The notes: generated from the letters alone by a model not told the origin. A stretch of 46,774 bases of DNA from SAR86 cluster bacterium (GCA_003331545.1 QOPC01000004.1:1-46774); one strand, 5' to 3'. Shown: positions 8,464-17,071, counted from the stretch's first letter. Numbers and translations are program-made.

Positions 8464-9201
8464 ATGGCTGGACATTCCAAATGGGCAAATATTAAGCATC
8501 GAAAAGCAAGGCAAGATGCATCCCGAGGAAAGGTTTGGACTAAGGTTATAAGGGAGATTACCGTTGCAGCAAAAGGTGGTCCTGACCCCAGTGATAATCC
8601 AAGGCTGAGGCTTGCATTAGATAAAGCAAATGCAGCAAATATGCCTAAAGATACAATCAAACGAGCAATTCAAAAGGGTTCTGGAACAGGCGAAATGGGC
8701 ATCATTGATGAATTAACTTTTGAGGGTTACGGCCCTAATGGAGTTGCTATTCTTGTTGAAACAATGACGGATAATAGAAATAGAACTGTTGCAGATGTTC
8801 GCCATGCTTTTTCAAAATTTGGAGGGAATATGGGAACAGATGGCTCTGTTGCTTACCTCTTTAATAAGCTGGGAATTATTCATATATCTCTTTCCTATGA
8901 TGAGGACCAAATTATGGAAATTTCACTGGAAGCTGGCGCAGATGATATTTCTACCACAGATGATTATTTTGAAATTATTACCACGCCAGCAAATCTATCT
9001 AACCTTGTTGAAGCATTTAAGAAAAATAACATTGAAACATTGCTTACTGAAAATACAATGAGAGCTGATACTTTGGTTAATTTGGATCACGAAGCATCTG
9101 AAAAAGTTTTTAAAATTATGAATTTTATGGATGACCTGGATGATGTCCAAGAGGTTCATACGAATGCAGAGTTTCCAGAAGATTTTTCTGGAGAGGGGTA
9201 A
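8464..9201 (+). CDS. yebC: YebC/PmpR family protein (TACO1-type)
   Basis: A 245-residue cytosolic protein with the family opening MAGHSKWANIKHRK and the conserved block around DNPRLRLALDKANAANMPKDTIKRAI (59-84). YebC proteins have been described both as DNA-binding regulators (PmpR in Pseudomonas) and as translation factors that act on ribosomes stalled at proline runs (TACO1 in mitochondria). Length is normal. The ATG follows the aspS stop with no gap, so translation is probably coupled. In relatives yebC is followed by ruvC; here a different small nuclease follows 2 bases later. The 3' end supplies the ribosome binding site (GAGAGGGG, 9191-9198) for that gene. Confidence 0.96.
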   Translation: MAGHSKWANIKHRKARQDASRGKVWTKVIREITVAAKGGPDPSDNPRLRLALDKANAANMPKDTIKRAIQKGSGTGEMGIIDELTFEGYGPNGVAILVETMTDNRNRTVADVRHAFSKFGGNMGTDGSVAYLFNKLGIIHISLSYDEDQIMEISLEAGADDISTTDDYFEIITTPANLSNLVEAFKKNNIETLLTENTMRADTLVNLDHEASEKVFKIMNFMDDLDDVQEVHTNAEFPEDFSGEG

Positions 9202-9203
9202 TT

Positions 9204-9626
9204 TTGTCAATCAATTCTAGAACCAAAGGAGCAAATTTTGAAAGAGAGATTGGCAACTTGCTTGTAGAACAGCTAGGTTTAAATCAGCCAGTTAAAAGAA
9301 TTCTAGAGCAAACCAGGACAAAAGAATTACCAGACTTGAAGTTAGGAAGATGGTGTTTGGAATGCAAAAGATATGGTGACGGCTCTGAGCCACCTCAAGA
9401 TTGGTGGGATCAAGTTTTAGCAGCTACCGGAGATGGAGAATTTCCAGCTTTGATATATAAGTTTAATCGTCGACCAATTAAAGTGAGAATACTTGCAGGC
9501 AGTATAATTCCTGAGCTAGATTTTTCTCCAATGACGATTGATTTAATGTGGGAAGATTTTGTAAAAATTCTTCAATACCTTTTTCAAGTAGATATAGAGC
9601 AACATGAATCCTCGTTTCAGGCCTAA
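9204..9626 (+). CDS. Small PD-(D/E)XK nuclease, Holliday junction resolvase-like, at the ruvC locus
   Basis: A 140-residue protein that I read as a restriction-fold nuclease. The pattern runs RTKGANFERE (6-15, the N-terminal glutamate helix), then P43-D44, then E53-C-K55 in the strand WCLECKRYGDG, followed by QDWWDQVLAATGDGEFPALIYKFNRRP (65-91). This resembles archaeal Hjc resolvases and small phage PD-(D/E)XK proteins annotated as resolvases. Activity is inferred; no junction-specific residue can be proven from sequence. The start is TTG at 9204, chosen because GAGAGGGG lies 5 bases upstream and no ATG or GTG is near. It occupies the place of ruvC-ruvA-ruvB between yebC and ybgC, and its last 23 bases overlap ybgC. 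Confidence 0.75.
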   Translation: MSINSRTKGANFEREIGNLLVEQLGLNQPVKRILEQTRTKELPDLKLGRWCLECKRYGDGSEPPQDWWDQVLAATGDGEFPALIYKFNRRPIKVRILAGSIIPELDFSPMTIDLMWEDFVKILQYLFQVDIEQHESSFQA

Positions 9627-10020
9627 AGATTTTCATTGTAGAGTTTTCGTAGAGGATACTGATTTTCAGGGCGTTGTTTATCATGCAAATTATCTCAAAT
9701 ACCTTGAGAGGGCTCGATCTCAGTTTCTCATTGAGAATAATTTATCTCAAACAAATGCAATGTTGAAAGACAATGAGTCTTATGTAGTCAAATCCATCAA
9801 CCTTTCATATTTTCATCCAGCAAAATTAGAGGATGAATTAATCGTTTGCACTGAAATTGAGCTATTTAGCAAAGCTAGAGCTATATTTTTTCAATCTGTT
9901 TTAAATTCAAAAAATGATACACTCATCTGCAAGGGCGAAGTTGAAGTTTGCTACATTCAAAATGACTCAGGCAAACCAAAATCTTTTCCCTTGGGTTTAA
10001 TAAAATTATTTCAGAACTAA
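9604..10020 (+). CDS. ybgC: Acyl-CoA thioesterase YbgC (Tol-Pal associated)
   Basis: A 138-residue hotdog-fold thioesterase that heads the tol-pal operon in most gammaproteobacteria and hydrolyses acyl-CoA or acyl-ACP, with a suggested role in phospholipid metabolism near the membrane. The active-site segment VFVEDTDFQGVVYHANYLKYLERAR (14-38) holds the catalytic aspartate (D20, equal to Asp18 of E. coli). ATG at 9604 lies inside the preceding nuclease gene (23-base overlap) with only a weak ribosome site (GAGC), so translation is likely coupled. tolQ begins 1 base after the stop. Length is normal (E. coli 134). Confidence 0.93.
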   Translation: MNPRFRPKDFHCRVFVEDTDFQGVVYHANYLKYLERARSQFLIENNLSQTNAMLKDNESYVVKSINLSYFHPAKLEDELIVCTEIELFSKARAIFFQSVLNSKNDTLICKGEVEVCYIQNDSGKPKSFPLGLIKLFQN

Positions 10021-10021
10021 T

Positions 10022-10702
10022 ATGGATGACTTTTCAGTTTTAGATTTATTTCTGCAGGCAAGCCTTATTGTTCAAGCTGTAATGGTCTTATTATTAGTAG
10101 TTTCAATTATTTCATGGATTGCTATTTTTGAAAGATATTTCAATCTAAGCCGAATTAAACAAGCCAATCAAGCATTTGAAAAAGAATTTTGGTCTGGCAA
10201 AGATCTTAATCAACTGTATGAAAATATCATTGAAACTCCCAGTGATGAATTAGTTGGCTCTTTGCGAGTTTTTAAGCATGGATTTGAAGAATTCTTAAGA
10301 CTAAGCAAGGGTCAACAAATTACAATTGAGGATCTTGAAAGTGTCAATAGAGCCATAAGAGTATCTTTGGCAAGAGAGGAGGAGTCATTAATGCTTCATC
10401 TTCCATTTCTTGCTAACGTTGGATCAGTGAGTCCATATGTTGGACTTTTCGGAACTGTTTGGGGGATTATTAACTCTTTTCAAGGACTTTCAGATGCAAC
10501 TCAGGCAACAATTAATGCCGTTGCTCCTGGAATATCAGAAGCACTCGTAGCAACCGCTTTGGGTCTTTTTGCTGCAATTCCAGCAGTGGTTGCCTATAAC
10601 AGGTTTGCTTCAGACTCAGATACTCAATTGCAGCAATCTTCTGTGTTTGGCGAAGAGTTAGCCAGCATTCTTTATAGACAAACGGTTAAAGCAAAGCTTT
10701 GA
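10022..10702 (+). CDS. tolQ: Tol-Pal system proton channel subunit TolQ
   Basis: TolQ is the inner-membrane stator that, with TolR, uses proton flow to energise TolA during outer-membrane constriction. The 226-residue protein shows three membrane segments (about 14-36, 128-152, 170-192) with a large cytoplasmic loop between the first two. The channel threonines T145 (GLFGTVWGI) and T178 (ALVATALGL) fall at the same numbers as in E. coli TolQ. The family signature NVGSVSPYVGLFGTVWGI is intact. The TGA stop overlaps the tolR start (TTGA). Confidence 0.96.
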   Translation: MDDFSVLDLFLQASLIVQAVMVLLLVVSIISWIAIFERYFNLSRIKQANQAFEKEFWSGKDLNQLYENIIETPSDELVGSLRVFKHGFEEFLRLSKGQQITIEDLESVNRAIRVSLAREEESLMLHLPFLANVGSVSPYVGLFGTVWGIINSFQGLSDATQATINAVAPGISEALVATALGLFAAIPAVVAYNRFASDSDTQLQQSSVFGEELASILYRQTVKAKL

Positions 10703-11121
10703 TATATAGAATTGGAAAAAGAAAAAAGCTGAACGCTGACATTAATGTTGTTCCATACATTGATGTAATGTTAGTTCTATTGATTATATTTATGGTGCTT
10801 TCTCCTCTTCTTATTCAAGGCATTGAGGTAAACCTCCCTAAAACAGATACGACCAAAATGTCAGTTTCAAGCGAGCCACTTGTAATTTCAATTGACAGAC
10901 AAGGCGATTACTTCATTAATCTTGGCGAAGAGCAATTACCAATTTCTTTAGTGGAGTTAAAAAATAAAGCTAAAATTATTTATCAAGCAAATCCTGATAT
11001 TGAAATTGTTTTCAAAAGTGATGCAAGGGTACCTTTTGACTATGTGGCAAAGGGCATGGCAAGTATTCAAAGTTTAGGAATTCAAAAAATAGGAATTATC
11101 ACCTCGGGCTATGATAGCTAA
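10699..11121 (+). CDS. tolR: Tol-Pal system protein TolR
   Basis: TolR is a single-pass inner-membrane protein of the TolQR motor with a periplasmic ExbD-like domain. The 140-residue reading has the key channel aspartate D22 in VVPYIDVMLVLLIIFMV, just as D23 in E. coli, a membrane helix at about 20-38 and the normal ExbD-like domain to the end. The start is TTG at 10699, overlapping the tolQ TGA by four bases; no ATG or GTG is available before the membrane helix, so this rare start is well supported. tolA overlaps its last 11 bases. Confidence 0.95.
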   Translation: MIYRIGKRKKLNADINVVPYIDVMLVLLIIFMVLSPLLIQGIEVNLPKTDTTKMSVSSEPLVISIDRQGDYFINLGEEQLPISLVELKNKAKIIYQANPDIEIVFKSDARVPFDYVAKGMASIQSLGIQKIGIITSGYDS

Positions 11122-11746
11122 TTACAGATATTTACAAGCATCGCTATTTTCTTTTTGTATTCATGCAGCTCTTTTTTTATATATATATGGCACCTTTGAT
11201 ACCAACACATCTCAAACATTGTTGATATCAAAGCCTCTTCAAATAGAGCTAAAGTTTGATCTGCCAACTCAAGATAAAAAAAAACTAATCCCTGCCGCCG
11301 CTAAGGTTGCAGAAACCTCAGTAGAGAAAATCCCCCAAGAAAATGTCTACTCTAAAGTAAATGATTCTATTCGCACTAAAGAAAGCAATGCTTTGATTGA
11401 ATCTAGCATAGCTAATCTTTTATCAGAAGAAAGTGAGACTGAAATGAACAAAGAGCAACAAGAAATATCAATGTATGCGCAAAAAATTATCTCGACCATA
11501 GAGAGTGCTTGGATGAAACCAAGAAATATACCTGAGGATCTAGTTGCAAATTTAAGACTTAAAATTCGATCTTCTGGAAGGATTGTTGAAGTAGATCTTA
11601 TAAAAAGTAGCGGCAATCTAAGATTCGATAACTCATCCATGCAAGCTGTAAGAAGAGTGGAAACTTTTAATTTCTTTAATTCAATGCCCAAAACCATATA
11701 TGAGAATGAGTTTCAAACCGTTGCAATAAGCTTTAATCCATCATGA
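11111..11746 (+). CDS. tolA: TolA, short form
   Basis: TolA links the TolQR motor in the inner membrane to TolB/Pal at the outer membrane. The 211-residue protein has an N-terminal membrane anchor (about 9-27), a charged middle part (about 40-115) and a C-terminal TolA/TonB-like domain (about 120-211: SAWMKPRNIPEDLVANLRLKI, then SSGNLRFDNSSMQAVRRVETF). It is half the length of E. coli TolA (421), because the long Ala/Lys-rich helix that spans the periplasm is reduced to ~75 residues without the usual repeats. Identity rests on position between tolR and tolB and on the C-terminal domain. ATG overlaps the end of tolR; tolB overlaps by ATGA. Confidence 0.88.
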   Translation: MIANYRYLQASLFSFCIHAALFLYIYGTFDTNTSQTLLISKPLQIELKFDLPTQDKKKLIPAAAKVAETSVEKIPQENVYSKVNDSIRTKESNALIESSIANLLSEESETEMNKEQQEISMYAQKIISTIESAWMKPRNIPEDLVANLRLKIRSSGRIVEVDLIKSSGNLRFDNSSMQAVRRVETFNFFNSMPKTIYENEFQTVAISFNPS

Positions 11747-13029
11747 AACAAAACTTATTTTTAGCTACTTTATTGCTTATGCCAAACATGATTTTTGGTG
11801 AACTCTTTTTAGAGATTACGAAAGGCTCAGAGGATCCTTATAAAATAGCGATGATTTCATTTGAGGGTGACTCAAGAATTTCAAAGCAACTTAATAAAAT
11901 AATGCGAAATGACCTCATTCGCACGGGCGAGTTTTATATACTTGATGAAGGGCTATTGTTACCAGTAAATTTTATCAATGATGAGCTAGTTTATAGTGAT
12001 TGGAAGTTGCTCGGAATGGATTATTTAGTAACTGGCAAGATAGTCAAGTTAAGTAATTCTGTAGATATTAGCTATGAAATCTATGATGTTCATAAAAAAA
12101 GAAAGCTCCGAAGTTCAAAAGTTTTTGGTATACCCAATCAAATTAGACAGCTTGCTCATTACACAAGCGATGGAATCTATGAATCAATAACTGGTATCAA
12201 AGGCATTGCTGCTACAAGACTTTTATATGTCAATGAAATAAAAGATTCTAAATCAATTTCTGCATACAAGTTGATGTTGGCTGATTCTGATGGTGCTAAT
12301 GAAAAAACTCTTTTATCAAGCTCTGAGCCAATTATCTCACCCTCTTGGTCACCTGATGGCAAAAAAGTAGCATATGTATCATTTGAAACAGGAATCGCAA
12401 AAGTTTTTATTCAAGAAATTGCTTCGGGAAATAGGGAGGCAGTATTATCAAAGGAGACTCAGATAAGTTCTCCCTCATGGTCTCCAGACGGTAAATACCT
12501 TTCTTTGACTCTTTACCAAGATGGAAATGCAGAAATTTATATTTTACGATTGCGCGATAAGACCCTAACAAGGATGACCAATCAATTCGCAATTGATACT
12601 GAGTCTTCTTGGTCTCCTAAAGGAAATAAAATTCTATTCACAAGTGGTCGCTCAGGTTCACCTCAAATATATGAGCTAGATCTTAGAAAATTAAATCCAA
12701 AAGCAAAACGTATTTCATTCGAGGGAACCTATAATGCAAAAGCTTCATATCTTCCCAAGGAGGAAGGAATTATTTTTGTTCATCGGTCTGATGATGGCTT
12801 ATTTCATATTGCTCTCAAATATAAAAGAGAGAACTTTATCAGGATCTTGACTGAAGCAAAAATGGACGAATCTCCTAGTGTTGCTCCTAATGGTAATATG
12901 GTAATCTATGGTATTAAAGAAGAAAATCTAAGCATGCTCGCCGGATTTAGTCTTAGCGGTGCCAAATTTAAGTTACCTGCATCAAGTGGCGAAGTGAGAG
13001 AGCCTGCCTGGTCAAACTTTTTAAGATAA
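11743..13029 (+). CDS. tolB: Tol-Pal system beta-propeller protein TolB
   Basis: TolB is the periplasmic partner that shuttles between TolA and Pal. The 428-residue precursor begins with a Sec signal peptide (cleavage likely after MIFG, residue 19), followed by the N-terminal TolB domain (about 20-165) and a six-bladed propeller (about 175-428) made of WD40-like repeats such as SPSWSPDGKKVAYVS, SPSWSPDGKYLSLTL and ESSWSPKGNKILFTS. Length matches the family (E. coli 430). The ATG overlaps the tolA TGA (ATGA); pal follows after 24 bases. Confidence 0.96.
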   Translation: MKQNLFLATLLLMPNMIFGELFLEITKGSEDPYKIAMISFEGDSRISKQLNKIMRNDLIRTGEFYILDEGLLLPVNFINDELVYSDWKLLGMDYLVTGKIVKLSNSVDISYEIYDVHKKRKLRSSKVFGIPNQIRQLAHYTSDGIYESITGIKGIAATRLLYVNEIKDSKSISAYKLMLADSDGANEKTLLSSSEPIISPSWSPDGKKVAYVSFETGIAKVFIQEIASGNREAVLSKETQISSPSWSPDGKYLSLTLYQDGNAEIYILRLRDKTLTRMTNQFAIDTESSWSPKGNKILFTSGRSGSPQIYELDLRKLNPKAKRISFEGTYNAKASYLPKEEGIIFVHRSDDGLFHIALKYKRENFIRILTEAKMDESPSVAPNGNMVIYGIKEENLSMLAGFSLSGAKFKLPASSGEVREPAWSNFLR

Positions 13030-13053
13030 TTTACTCGAAATGGAATAATAATT

Positions 13054-13527
13054 ATGAAAAATTCACTCAATCAATTTCTTGCTCTATCAACGATACTAAT
13101 TTTTTCTGCGTGTAGCTCTGTTCAAATAACAGAAGAAGCAGTTGCTGATCAAAGTGTTGCTGGGGTATCAATTACGTCAAAATCTACAGCTACCCAAGCC
13201 ATTTTAGCAAATGCAGTAGTTTACTTTGAGTATGATCAGTTCAATCTCACTGCTAAATCAATACAAGCCTTAAAAGGCGTTAGCGATCTTATGAAAAGAA
13301 ATTCTAAAATTACAATTTCAATTGAGGGGCATGCTGATGAAAGAGGTACTAGAGAATATAACCTAGCTTTGGGTCAAAGACGTGCCGAGTCAGTTGCAAA
13401 TTATTTGATTGCAAATGGAATTCAGAGAAATAGGTTAATCACAAAAAGTTATGGAGAAGAGAGACCGCTATCTCTTGGATCTAATAATTCTGCTTGGTCA
13501 AAAAATAGAAGAGTTGAAATCAAGTAG
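13054..13527 (+). CDS. pal: Peptidoglycan-associated lipoprotein Pal
   Basis: Pal anchors the outer membrane to peptidoglycan. The 157-residue precursor has a lipoprotein signal peptide ending in F-S-A-C20 and an OmpA-like domain (about 50-157) with the diaminopimelate-binding motif EGHADERGTREYNLALGQRRA split over residues 91-111 and the closing SKNRRVEI. A GGA sits about 10 bases before the ATG, so initiation is ordinary. The gene ends the tolQRAB-pal cluster; cpoB starts 12 bases later. Confidence 0.96.
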   Translation: MKNSLNQFLALSTILIFSACSSVQITEEAVADQSVAGVSITSKSTATQAILANAVVYFEYDQFNLTAKSIQALKGVSDLMKRNSKITISIEGHADERGTREYNLALGQRRAESVANYLIANGIQRNRLITKSYGEERPLSLGSNNSAWSKNRRVEIK

Positions 13528-13539
13528 CCTACTATTTGA

Positions 13540-14175
13540 ATGAAATTTATTTTTGCTATCTTCGCTTTAGCACCACTTTATTCATTTTCACAAGAAGTTG
13601 ACGCTTCTGACATATTATTTTTAAAGATACAGGAGCTTGAAGGTGAGATTGCTACCTTAAGAAGTGAGATTGAGTCACAGGCATATTTGATTGAAAAACT
13701 ATTAAATGAGGAGACGGATCAATTTGATGTTGATAGTGCATTGGATACTGATATTAATCCTGAGTTAGATACATTTAGATTTGAAGGCATTAATGACAGC
13801 AAAAGCATCGACGAGGTTTATGATCAAGCTATTCGTGAGTTAAATGATAAAGATTTTCAGGCATCAAAAAAATCTTTTAACTATTTGGCAAGTAATTTTA
13901 ATGATGACGAAAAAATTCCGTTAAGTTTATTTTGGCTTGGAGAAATTTCATTACTAGAATCCAATCTTGACGAGAGCGATCGTTTTTTTCAAAGATTGGC
14001 TTCAGACTTTCCTGATCATTGGAGAACACCATTAGCTCATAAAAAAATCGGTGATATTTTAATGATGTCAGGCGAAACTGAAGCTGCTAAAGCTAAATAT
14101 CAATTTGTTCTTCAGGCATTTCCTAACAATTCTGCTTCATCTTTGGTCTTGCAGTTATTAGAAAATATGGAATAA
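13540..14175 (+). CDS. cpoB: Cell division coordinator CpoB (YbgF)
   Basis: CpoB is a periplasmic TPR protein that couples peptidoglycan synthesis by PBP1B to Tol-mediated outer-membrane constriction. The 211-residue precursor shows a short signal peptide (cleavage likely after SFS, residue 17), a coiled-coil trimerisation stretch (about 26-56: LKIQELEGEIATLRSEIESQ) and TPR-like repeats (about 90-211) that include YDQAIRELNDKDFQASKKSF. It is a little shorter than E. coli CpoB (263). ATG at 13540 is 12 bases after pal. A tRNA gene follows; queE and queC, found here in Pseudomonas, are absent. Confidence 0.9.
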   Translation: MKFIFAIFALAPLYSFSQEVDASDILFLKIQELEGEIATLRSEIESQAYLIEKLLNEETDQFDVDSALDTDINPELDTFRFEGINDSKSIDEVYDQAIRELNDKDFQASKKSFNYLASNFNDDEKIPLSLFWLGEISLLESNLDESDRFFQRLASDFPDHWRTPLAHKKIGDILMMSGETEAAKAKYQFVLQAFPNNSASSLVLQLLENME

Positions 14176-14202
14176 TCACATCTTTTTATGGAATCCTATC
14201 TT

Positions 14203-14278
14203 GGGTCGCTAGCTCAGCTGGTAGAGCAGTTCGCTTTTAACGAATTGGTCACAGGTTCGAATCCTGTGCGACCCACCA
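14203..14278 (+). tRNA. tRNA-Lys (anticodon UUU)
   Basis: All four arms fold: acceptor GGGTCGC/GCGACCC, D stem GCTC/GAGC, anticodon stem GTTCG/CGAAT with loop CTTTTAA (anticodon TTT at 14236-14238), five-base variable region, T stem ACAGG/CCTGT with loop TTCGAAT. The discriminator is A and the CCA end is encoded (14276-14278). Length is 76. Pseudomonas also has a tRNA-Lys downstream of the tol-pal/ybgF region. Confidence 0.98.
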
Positions 14279-14299
14279 TCTTAAATTCAATAAATCTAG

Positions 14300-15556
14300 A
14301 TGATGATTAATTCTATTAAAAAATCGCTTCACAGGCTTTCGTTATCTTTTACAAAAGAATCGGGTCTTGCTGGTCTATTTTTTTTCCTAGTTTTATGCTC
14401 TTGGTATATATTGCGGCCAGTAAGGAATGAAATGGCTGTTCAAAATGCCGATATATTGCCTTATCTGTTAGGAGTAGGAGCATTTGTGATGCTTCTTTTG
14501 AATCCTATTTATTCATGGCTTGCTTCGCAAAGGAATTTAAGAGGAGTATTGGTGGGCTGCTACTCATTTTTTATTTTAAATTTATTAGCTTTTATAGTGC
14601 TCTGGGAATTCTTTGAGCTTTCATCTGCAGTTTGGCTAAGTCAAATTTTCTATGTTTGGTGTAATGTTTATTCTTTTTTTGTAGTTTCTATTTTTTGGGT
14701 GGTAATCATCAATTTATTTAGAGGGGAAGGAGCAGCAAATGTTTTTGGTGTAATTGCTGCTGGTGGATCACTGGGCGCTTTTCTTGGCTCTGAAATCTCA
14801 AAACAATTAGCATCAACCTTTAATGAATCAGGGATTATCTTTTTTACATTAATATCTATTTTATTTCTTATTTTTGCATTGTTAGTAGGCCTTACTTTAC
14901 TTAAAAGATTTATTTCTTTAGAAGGCATTAATCAAGCTTCGGGAGGAACAAGTTTTGATGCATTTAAAAATTTAATTTCTTCATCACAAATAAGATCAAT
15001 TGGAATGTACATGTACTTATGGACAGCAATGATGACCATTCATTGGGTTACCTCTATTAATATTGTGAATGAGTGGTCCTCAGATGGGGGCAATAGAATA
15101 ATTTTCTTTAGTAAAATAGAGCAAACTGTCACAATTTTGACTTTGTTTACTCAATTTTTCTTAACTTCTGCAATTATAAGGTTTGCAGGACCAAAGAGTA
15201 TTTTGATGCTTTATGGATTTTTATTTATAGCAGCATTTATTGGTTATTATATCAATCCATCAATTGGATATGTTTTTGTTATAACAATCGTCTTAAGATT
15301 ATTTGAATACGGCATAAACAAACCAACAAGAGAAGTTGTTTTCAGTTATTTGAAAAAAACTGATAGATACAAGTCAACAGTAATGGTTGATACTTTTTTT
15401 GTTCGGATGGGAGATTTTTCTGGCAGTGGGTTTGTTCTCTTATCTAAATCGGCAGGATTGGTATTTTCACAAGTACCATTGTTAGCTATTCCATTTGCGG
15501 GTTTTTTAGCGTTGCTTGGTTTTAAAATCCCTCCCAAAGAAAGAATTAGTTCCTAA
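14300..15556 (+). CDS. NTP/NDP exchange transporter-like (MFS-related) membrane protein
   Basis: A 418-residue integral membrane protein with about 11-12 hydrophobic segments. Its N-terminal block LFFFLVLCSWYILRPVRNEM (26-45) and the segment FGVIAAGGSLGAFLGSE (about 149-165) match a bacterial family annotated as NTP/NDP exchange transporter or Npt1-like, distantly related to ATP/ADP translocases of intracellular bacteria. Free-living bacteria with such genes are common, and the substrate is unproven, so I leave the symbol blank. Two ATGs in tandem (14300, 14303) precede a charged amphipathic start. The gene lies 21 bases after tRNA-Lys. Its stop overlaps that of convergent bepA by 4 bases. 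Confidence 0.75.
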   Translation: MMINSIKKSLHRLSLSFTKESGLAGLFFFLVLCSWYILRPVRNEMAVQNADILPYLLGVGAFVMLLLNPIYSWLASQRNLRGVLVGCYSFFILNLLAFIVLWEFFELSSAVWLSQIFYVWCNVYSFFVVSIFWVVIINLFRGEGAANVFGVIAAGGSLGAFLGSEISKQLASTFNESGIIFFTLISILFLIFALLVGLTLLKRFISLEGINQASGGTSFDAFKNLISSSQIRSIGMYMYLWTAMMTIHWVTSINIVNEWSSDGGNRIIFFSKIEQTVTILTLFTQFFLTSAIIRFAGPKSILMLYGFLFIAAFIGYYINPSIGYVFVITIVLRLFEYGINKPTREVVFSYLKKTDRYKSTVMVDTFFVRMGDFSGSGFVLLSKSAGLVFSQVPLLAIPFAGFLALLGFKIPPKERISS

Positions 15557-16983
15557 ATACCTCTCCTTTTAGCTAATCTACTTTGAACAAATTTAATTTT
15601 TGTCATTATAGTTTCTGAGGTTTGAAAAGAATTGCCAGATAGACTTAAAGCAAATTGAAATTGATTTAGAGCATTATCAAAATCACCAATAAGAGTAAAA
15701 TATTCACCACGACTAAGATGGTAGCCAACAATATTTTTTCCAGCTCTTTGCACTTCGGATAATTGCATCCACAAACTTGGATTACGATTTTTGCTGATCA
15801 GAAGATCTCTTAAAATTTCTTCAGCTTTAATTGTTTCTTTTTTTGCACTTAATATTTTCGATTTAAGTATTGAGGCTGGATAATTATCAGGAGAAATTTT
15901 CAGAACTTCATCAATTGTTTGTTTAGCGTCATCAAGGCGCTGTCCAGATAACAAAATTTCTGATTTTGTAATATTTAGAATTAGATTTTTTGGAAATTTA
16001 TTTAATATCTCACTAATTAATTTTAGCGCTTCTTCAGTTTGGCCGTTAGATTGCAAAGCAGATATAAATGAATACTTATTTTCATTAGTGGGGTTATCTG
16101 CATAAAGGCTTTCAAAGAATCTCACCTTAGTTTGAGGCGAGTAATCCGCATATCTCTCCTTTAATCTTCCCTTAACAAACTCAAAGTTAATTGTGTTTTT
16201 TTTGCCACCAGAAAACTCTATTTGATCAGCTGCGTTAAATGCATCACTTACTCTAGATGATGTGATGGGGTGAGTTAATAAAAATTCTGGTGGATTATCA
16301 CCTGCCAATTTTCTTATTTTTGCCATATTTTCAAACATTTCACCCATTCCTGCAGGATCATATCCAGCCGCAATTAAGTTATTAAAGCCATATCTGTCAG
16401 CTTCTCTTTCAAAAATCCGACTGTAACGAAGTTGCTGTTGTGCCAATGCGGCTGGACCTGCAATAAAAGCAGACGGATTATTTGAAATAATTGCTAATGC
16501 AATAGCAGAGACCATAACTAAAGATGATGCCAAATTAGTATCTCTCCCTCTTAAAACATTTCTAGCAAAATGACGTTGACTTAAGTGAGCCAGCTCATGA
16601 CCAAGAACTGATGCTAATTGAGCTTCATTATCTGCATTTAAAAATAAGCCTCCATTGACACCAATTACACCTCCAGGAGCTGCAAAGGCGTTTAAAGATT
16701 TTTCATCAATTAGTACAATAGTGAAATCTCTATCCCTTACTTGAGATGTTTCTGATAGCCTATAAATAAGTAGTTCAGTGTACTCCTGAATAATTGGATC
16801 ATTGATTAGTGGAGCTTGTGCATAAACTTGTTCAAGGAATCCTTGACCTATCATTCTTTCTTGTTCTAAGGAGACTACTCCTGATACTCGATCACCTAAA
16901 TTTGGTAAATTAAGATCTTTTTCTTGTGAAAAAATGGTTGGTGATACTAACAATAGAAGAATAAGGGTGCGAACGATTAACAT
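15553..16983 (-). CDS. bepA: M48 metalloprotease BepA-like with TPR domain
   Basis: BepA is a periplasmic chaperone-protease that helps assemble or degrade LptD and BamA substrates. The 476-residue precursor has a signal peptide (cleavage likely after IFS, residue 19), the zinc motif HELAH at 129-133, the third ligand E192 in EREAD, a histidine in LLTHPITSSRV that matches the BepA regulatory His, and a TPR-rich C-terminal half (about 275-476). Length is close to E. coli BepA (487). ATG at 16983 fits the signal peptide. It is divergent from perM across 88 bases; in Pseudomonas a small TusA-like sulfur carrier lies between them and is missing here. Confidence 0.93.
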   Translation of the reverse strand: MLIVRTLILLLLVSPTIFSQEKDLNLPNLGDRVSGVVSLEQERMIGQGFLEQVYAQAPLINDPIIQEYTELLIYRLSETSQVRDRDFTIVLIDEKSLNAFAAPGGVIGVNGGLFLNADNEAQLASVLGHELAHLSQRHFARNVLRGRDTNLASSLVMVSAIALAIISNNPSAFIAGPAALAQQQLRYSRIFEREADRYGFNNLIAAGYDPAGMGEMFENMAKIRKLAGDNPPEFLLTHPITSSRVSDAFNAADQIEFSGGKKNTINFEFVKGRLKERYADYSPQTKVRFFESLYADNPTNENKYSFISALQSNGQTEEALKLISEILNKFPKNLILNITKSEILLSGQRLDDAKQTIDEVLKISPDNYPASILKSKILSAKKETIKAEEILRDLLISKNRNPSLWMQLSEVQRAGKNIVGYHLSRGEYFTLIGDFDNALNQFQFALSLSGNSFQTSETIMTKIKFVQSRLAKRRGI

Positions 16984-17071
16984 ATTTCTACTTTTTCAGA
17001 TACAACGAAGCTTACACTATTGATTAATTTGAATTAACATATCATTTCTGAGACAAAATAATATATAAAAA

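Noticed and set aside
17024-17037. Palindrome TTAATT-TG-AATTAA between bepA and perM
   Set aside because: Made of A and T apart from one G, so easily found by chance in this AT-rich sequence.
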